A stretch of DNA of 64,000 nucleotides from Macrobrachium rosenbergii (lineage: Eukaryota > Arthropoda > Malacostraca > Decapoda > Palaemonidae): contig NC_089794.1 of assembly GCF_040412425.1 (NCBI RefSeq), positions 13,391,103-13,455,102 of the forward strand, written 5' to 3'. The notes below the pieces were generated by a model that searched no databases, was not told the DNA's origin, and saw only the letters and a list, made by a program, of their open reading frames with translations. The translations under genes were made by a program, and so were the position numbers. Positions 57,990-64,000 of this stretch are shown here, piece after piece (position 1 is the stretch's first letter; each line of letters opens with the position of its first letter).

Positions 57990-58185
57990 AGAGGCTGGAA
58001 AAGATATTCTAACGGTTCCAGTAGCTTCCAGCATGCTTGTACAAGTATAAAACGCTGAAATGGATATTCTTTAACGGTTCCAGTACTTTCCAGCACGCTT
58101 GTAAAAGTATAAAACACTGAAATGGATATTCTTTAACGGTTCCAGAAGCTTCTAGCAAGCTTGTAGGAGTATAAAACAATAGAAA
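57990..58185. repeat. Three-copy tandem repeat of about 70 bp
   Basis: GATATTCT(TT)AACGGTTCCAG, CTT(C)CAGCA and GCTTGTA...GTATAAAAC recur three times in order. Confidence 0.92.
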
Positions 58186-58297
58186 ATAATCTCTTCAGTT
58201 TCTATGCAACGATTCAAAAGTACATACAATGGGAAATTTAATACATATACACCCGTGTAATGATATAAAGAACAAGGTTTTTGCCACAGAGGAGATA

Positions 58298-58371
58298 TGA
58301 AACGAAATAGTAAAATTATCTATAAGTTTAAGGTATGAAACGAAATAGTAAAATTATCTATAAGTTTAAGT
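58298..58371. repeat. Two-copy 37-bp tandem duplication
   Basis: ATGAAACGAAATAGTAAAAT and TATCTATAAGTTTA are repeated head to tail without change. Confidence 0.97.
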
Positions 58372-58520
58372 ACAAGTAAAATCCAAAGTCAAACCATTTC
58401 AAGTGGCTACAAGGACACGACAGAGTTCATCAGAAAACTGATGTCGCCATCACCCGAGTTGCTGTCAAGACTTGCAAGCAAACGTAAAGAAGAAGAAATA
58501 AATAAATAAAAAAAAACAAG

Positions 58521-58956
58521 TTAAAAATGCGCCGAAGTTTCTTCGGCTCAACTGAGTTTTCTGTACCGCGTATAACGCTGTATGAAACTTTCAACCACGG
58601 CCCACGAAGCTCAGCCACGGTCTGGTGGTGGCCTCAGCCATGGTCCATGAAACTCTTAGCCGCGGCCCATGAAACTCGGCCACGGTCAGGTGGTGGCCTA
58701 TGTTGTTGGTACCTTAAGCGGTGCCAGAAATACGATTATGGCTAACTTTAACCTTAAATAAAATAAAAACGACAAAGGCTAGAGGGCTGCAATTTGGTAT
58801 GTTTGATGATTGGAGGGTGGATGATCAACATAGCAATTTGCAGCCCTCTAGCCCAGGTAGTTTTTAAGATCTGAGGGCGGACAGAAAAAATGCGGACAGA
58901 AAAAGTGCGTACGGACAGACAAAGCCATCACAATAGTTTTCTTTTACAGAAAACTA
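58521..58956 (-). repeat. Hairpin-bearing repeat H1, copy 2 (inverted)
   Basis: Holds the same landmarks as 54417-54724 in reverse order: the GCCGAAGTTTCTTCGGC hairpin, a GC-rich middle with CACGG and GGTGGCC repeated, the long palindrome (58777-58855), and the AGTTTTCTTTTACAGAAAACT end. It is about 130 bases longer because the GC-rich middle is expanded. Confidence 0.88.
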
Positions 58957-59365
58957 AAATCAGTCATTTTCTGTTCCTATGATGGCTTGTAAATAAAATT
59001 AATAAAAAAATGAAAAGATAATTAAAAAGAAGCTGAAGCAGCTTGCAGTCAGTAATAAAAAGGAGAGGAAAAATGGAAGTGAAGTGAAAGATACACAGAG
59101 GAAATAAAAAAAGATGAATAGGAAAAAAATATTAAGAAAAATCTAACAGGAGAGGAAGATGAATAAGTGAGATAGATGCGCTTCGAGATGGGTGAAATAA
59201 GTGAGTAAACCAATAAACGAAGGAACTGAAAGAACACAAATAGATGATATCTAATAAAAACTCTGGTAATAACTGAATGCGAATAAGTGAACAAAGAAAG
59301 TTAAGAGGAGAAGATTGAATAAAGGCTAATGGTTAATAACCTTTCAAACTTCACAAATGAAATGA

Positions 59366-61247
59366 AAAAAGGATAAAAGCACGAAATATGAACAAAGGAT
59401 AAAAGAACGAAGCGTGAACAAAGGATAATAGAACGAAATGTGAACAAAGGATAAAGAACGAAGCGTGAACAAAGGATAAAAGAACGAAGCGTGAACAAAA
59501 GATAAAAAAACGAAATTTGAACAAAGGATAAAAGAATGAAATGTCAACAAAGGATAAAAGAACGAAGTTTGAACAAAGGATAAAAGAATGAAATGTGAAC
59601 ATAGGATAAAAGAACGAAGCGTGAACAAAGGATAAAAGAACGAAGTGTGAACAAAGGATAAAAGAACGAAATGTGAACAAGGGATACAAGAATGAAATGT
59701 GAACAAAGGATAAAAGAATGAAATATGAACAAAGGATAAAAGAATGAAATGTGAACAAAGGATAAAAGAATGAAATGTGAAGAAAGGATAAAAGAATGAA
59801 ATGTGAAGAAAGGATAAAAGAATGAAGCGTGAACAAAGGATAAAAGAACGAAGCGTGAAGAAAGGATAAAAGAATGAAATATTAACAAAGGATGAAAGAA
59901 TGAAATATGTACAAAGAATGAAATGTGAACAAAGGATAAAAGAACGAAGCGTGAACAAAGGATAAAAGAACGAAGCGTGAACAAAGGATAAAAGAACGAA
60001 ATGTGAACAAAGGATAAAAGAAAGAAGTGTGAAGAAAGGATAAAAGAACGAAATGTGAACAAAGGTTGAAAGAATGAAATGTGAACAAAGGATAAAAGAA
60101 TGAAAAGTGAACAACGGATAAAAAAAGAAATATGAACAAAGGATAAAAGAACGAAATGTGAACAAAGGATAAAAGAACGAACTGTGAACAAAGGATAAAA
60201 GAACGAAATGTGAACAAAGGATAAAAGAACGAAGTGTGAACAAAGGATAAAAGAACGAAGTGTGAACAAAGGATAAAAGAACAAATGTGAACAATAGATA
60301 AGAGCAAAAATGTGAAAGGATAAAAGAACGAAGCGTGAACAAAGGATAAAAGACTGAAATGTGAACAAAGGATAAAAGAACGAAGCGTGAACAAAGGATA
60401 AAAGAACGAAGCATGAACAAAGGATAAAAGAATGAAATGTGAACAAAGGATAAAAGAACGAAGCATGAACAAAGGATAAAAGAACAAAATGTGAACAAAG
60501 GATAAAAGAACGAAATGCATGAACAAAGATAAAAGAATGAAATGTGAACAAAGGATAAAAGAACGAAGCATGAACAAAGGATAAAAGAACGAAGCGTGAA
60601 CAAAGGATAAAAGAACGAAGCATGAACAAAGGATAAAAGAATGAAATGTGAACAAAGGATAAAAGAACGAAGCATGAACAAAGGATAAAAGAATGAAATG
60701 TGAACAAAGGATAAAAGAACGAAGCGTGAACAAAGGATAAAAGAACTAAATGTGAACAAAGGATAAAAGAACGAAGCATGAACAAAGGATAAAAGAATAA
60801 AATACGAACAAAGGATAAAACAACGAAATATGAACAAAGGATAAAAGAACGAAATATGAACAGAGGATAAAAGAATGAAATATGAACAGAGGATAAAAGA
60901 ACGAAATATGAGCAAAGGATAAAAGAACGAAGCATGAACAAAGGATAAAAGAATGAAATATGAATGAACAAAGGATAAAAGAATGAAATATGAACAGAGG
61001 GTAAAAGAATGAAACACGAACAAAGGATAAAAGAATGAAATATGACCAAAGGATACAAGAACGAAATATGAACAGAGGATAAAAGAATGAAATATGAACT
61101 AAGGACAAAGGAATGAAATATGAACAGAGGATAAAAGAATGAAATATGAACTAAGGACAAAGGAATGAAATATGAACAGAGGATAAAAGAATGAAATATA
61201 AACAAAGGATAAAAGAATGAAATATGAACAAAGGATAAAAGAAAAAA
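59366..61247. repeat. 1.9-kb minisatellite of 26-bp units
   Basis: About 72 copies of a 26-base unit, typical form GAACAAAGGATAAAAGAACG plus AAGCGT. Variants (ATGAAATGT, ACGAAATAT, ACGAAGCAT) are scattered in it. Because 26 is not a multiple of three and the minus strand of the unit has no stop, all three minus frames stay open for hundreds of codons. The repetitive Phe/Leu/Ser peptide is the same in each frame with a shift. Confidence 0.97.
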
Positions 61248-61555
61248 GCTATTGAATGAAGACACACACAGAATGATGATAATGAATTACAAATCTAAAA
61301 AAAAACGAGATCGTGAATAAGTGGAAAGGGTACAAAAAAAAGATGAATGAATGACAAAGAAATTCTTCAGCTTACTGGAGGGATTATTTTCGATGTTTTC
61401 AAAAGCAAAAAACCAAAAACAATAATGAAGTTATTTAATAATGATACTGTTATCAATACTTAGTTGAAAGGAAAGCAAAATCGATTTCTTCCTCATTTTT
61501 GTTAATGGTACTTGATCGCTGTGTCTCGTCAGAGCAAACAATTCAATTTACTTTG

Positions 61556-61973
<418 letters not shown>

Positions 61974-62665
61974 ACACGATTTCACACTACAAACAAAAGC
62001 GACACAGAAGCCATCGTCACTCAAGCGGATAAACATTGACACAAGGGGTCGGGGGATGGGACGTAAAGGAGGTGGAAGGAAGGGAGGGGGGGCGCCTTGG
62101 GATGAACAACAACCGTAACATATCATGAAATTCCCCAGCGTCCTTCCGTACCCGTCTCCTACCCCTAACAAACCCCCTAACGACGGAAACAGCTTCTGAA
62201 CACGACCAACCAGCCAGGAGCCGTTTCAAAGGCAAATTCCTCCTCCTCTTCCTACTACTACTACTACTTTTACTACTTTCCCCCCAGTAGCCCAACCAAT
62301 ATGCCCCCTCCCCGATCCCCTTCTCAAATCTCTACGGATGGCACTCCTGTGTCTCCGAGATACGGCTGGGCAAATACCGCGAAGAAATTTCTGAACAACA
62401 GTCTGGGACGAGATATTAATATGGCGATAACTGGGCCATTAAGGAGGAGGGAAGGAACTCCTTTGAAATCTCGGGCGTCTCTGGCGGGGAAGGATGCCTA
62501 CCAAGTACGAACTGCTTCGTTGCCGTCTTCTTCTTCTTCTCCTCGTTTATGTACAGGAAGCGAGGCCTCTCAGGGCGAACTTATGGCTATAAACTGAAAA
62601 CTTATTTTTCTCGTAGATGTTCAGGACGCGAGTCATCTTAGGGTGGCCGTTTACTACGAACGGGG

Positions 62666-62667
<2 letters not shown>

Positions 62668-62704
<37 letters not shown>
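62668..62704. repeat. (TC)n microsatellite
   Basis: A pure CT tract of about 37 bases. Confidence 0.97.
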
Positions 62705-62706
<2 letters not shown>

Positions 62707-62811
62707 TTACACTGAGTTTCAACAGACCAGTGGATGACATTTGTACACTCCTATAAGCCTAACATGGAGAAGGTTTTGTTCACAAGCAAGAGAGGTGCAA
62801 CTTGAAGCAAG

Positions 62812-62950
62812 ATATGGTTAAAGAAGTTAGACAGCCGAGTCGAAAGAAATCAAAGGAGTCGGATGAAAAGCTAAAAGGGCAGAAAGCAACGCAGCAGAGT
62901 AGAACCTTCGGCACCGCCTACAGCCAGTGGACAGCACTAGACATTCTATA
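62812..62950 (+). repeat. Possible degenerate R1 copy 3
   Basis: GCAG...GCAG-AGTAGAACCTTCGGCACC and GCCTACAG-CCAGTGGACAGCACT resemble the 3' block of R1 (1971-2260, 5921-6175). Similarity is loose. Confidence 0.35.
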
Positions 62951-62961
62951 GGGGGTGCTAG

Positions 62962-62963
<2 letters not shown>

Positions 62964-63030
<67 letters not shown>
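62964..63030. repeat. (GA)n microsatellite
   Basis: A pure GA tract of about 66 bases. Confidence 0.97.
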
Positions 63031-63032
<2 letters not shown>

Positions 63033-63205
63033 CCTTCCGAATGAATATGCATCAGGAACCGCCATGCCGGAGGAAACGAGCATTTTTAAGTAGTTGGTCA
63101 TGTATCGTTGCGCCAGAAAGCTCCCGCCTAAGTTTACTTGAGAAGTTTGGAACGAGAGGCATAAGAAGAAAAATTAAAAGTGGGTTCAATGGTGGAGCAA
63201 CATAA

Positions 63206-63207
<2 letters not shown>

Positions 63208-63277
<70 letters not shown>

Positions 63278-63363
63278 ATCTATCTATCTATCTATCTATA
63301 TATCTATTTATATGTATATATATACATATATAATATATATACATATCTATACACACACACACT

Positions 63364-63433
<70 letters not shown>
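63208..63433. repeat. (TA)n/(CTAT)n/(CA)n/(TA)n compound microsatellite
   Basis: TA 63208-63274, CTAT about 63274-63300, CA 63351-63388, TA 63389-63433. Confidence 0.97.
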
Positions 63434-63436
<3 letters not shown>

Positions 63437-63635
63437 ATTAAATACTAAATAAAATGAATGTACACCTAAATAAGAAATGACGGGCCACATGATTCTTTAA
63501 ATCTTTTTCTGTGGGAATAGTCGATATATCTATACATGTAAAAACTTAATGCGTACTTTAAAACACTACAGTAAAGAAGAAAGAAATTAGTCTTTTTTCC
63601 GTAATTAAACACATCACATTTAATATTTGCAATAT

Positions 63636-63690
63636 CAACTTCAGAGTTGGTCATTGTGTGGATGGGTGACCATTAATAGAACCAGCCGCC
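63636..63690 (+). pseudogene. Possible 5S rRNA-derived fragment
   Basis: CAGAGTTGGTCATTG-TGTGGATGGGTGACCAT resembles the 3' half of 5S rRNA around its internal promoter (GTTAGTACTTGGATGGG-GACC). Only this piece is recognisable, so it may come from a 5S-derived SINE or a chance retrocopy. Confidence 0.4.
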
Positions 63691-64000
63691 ATAGTCAACA
63701 GGGAGGGAAGATGATGGGGCTTGCAATATCATCCCTAAAATACAATAAAAATTAACAACAGATGTTAGGTGTCGGACGAGTGTTTTAAAAGGCCACATTG
63801 ATATCAGAGAAACTGATAGTGTCTTCATTCATTCTAATGTTAGGAATCCTGACCCTCAAAAAATAAATAAATAGAAGTTTGCTTAAATTATCCTAAAAAA
63901 TCTTGCTCTTTCATGTCATTCATTTTTTCCAAACAAGAAAAAGAAGAAGCATTTAAAGAAGAATGTTACTGGAATATATACCTAAAATTCCAGAGAGAGA
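63691..64000. other. Non-coding end of window; nothing recognised
   Basis: AT-rich with short A runs and no convincing frame, RNA or repeat. Confidence 0.5.

Noticed and set aside
59344..61265. Minus-strand frames of 559, 573 and 283 codons
   Set aside because: They are the three frames of one 26-bp tandem repeat with no stop on that strand; no start context, splice sites or domain.
62301..62597. 98-codon + strand frame beginning MPPPRSPSQISTDGTPVSPR, with an overlapping minus frame
   Set aside because: Locally GC-richer DNA opens both strands; I recognise no domain, and there is no clear gene context. It could be an exon of an unknown gene but cannot be supported.

Overview
The window looks like nuclear DNA of an arthropod, most likely a malacostracan or decapod crustacean. 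The evidence is split genes with GT-AG introns, very dense (TA)n, (GA)n and (TTA)n microsatellites, tRNA-derived SINE-like repeats, DIRS-type tyrosine-recombinase retrotransposons, TTAGG-like motifs, and a CUB plus trypsin-like protease of a kind known from crustacean blood cells. The species was not identified; this rests on content and style only.

Two convergent protein-coding genes can be reconstructed exon by exon. (1) A secreted-type serine protease on the + strand (3686-10917, ten exons, at least 864 residues): a lysine-rich segment, a CUB-like domain, a long Thr/Pro mucin-like linker, then a complete trypsin-like domain. All splice phases agree. The signal-peptide exon was not found and may lie upstream. 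(2) A minus-strand gene (51270 down to 28693, seven exons, 542 residues) encodes an AKAP7-type 2H phosphoesterase-like domain with both H-x-T motifs, preceded by an acidic/Ser-rich region and a basic KR tract, and ending in one hydrophobic segment that could anchor it in a membrane.

Most of the rest is mobile DNA. Four DIRS-type units are recognisable. Unit A (about 11.7-25.1 kb) is an old copy broken by a younger DIRS element D1 (14434-21834) and by a TTAA-flanked piggyBac-like non-autonomous element (22527-24712). D1 has a TA-flanked Tigger/pogo-like element (20566-21664) inside its right inverted repeat. Unit B (33.9-41.2 kb, + strand, in intron 2 of the AKAP7-like gene) belongs to the same family as A and carries a 355-bp TA-flanked MITE. 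Unit C (43.65-49.46 kb, minus strand, in intron 1) is a different family. It has clear inverted termini, an internal palindrome and a U6 snRNA pseudogene just inside one end. A and B supply each other's empty sites, so the nesting order can be read directly.

From 51.3 kb to the end no gene is supported. This part is repeat-rich: an inverted pair of hairpin-bearing repeats (54.4 and 58.5 kb), a 21-bp-unit minisatellite (55.5-56.3 kb), long (TTA)n and (TA)n tracts, a 1.9-kb minisatellite of 26-bp units (59.4-61.2 kb), compound (GA)n/(TA)n arrays, and a possible 5S rRNA-derived fragment near the end. The long ORFs in these arrays are products of repetition, not genes.
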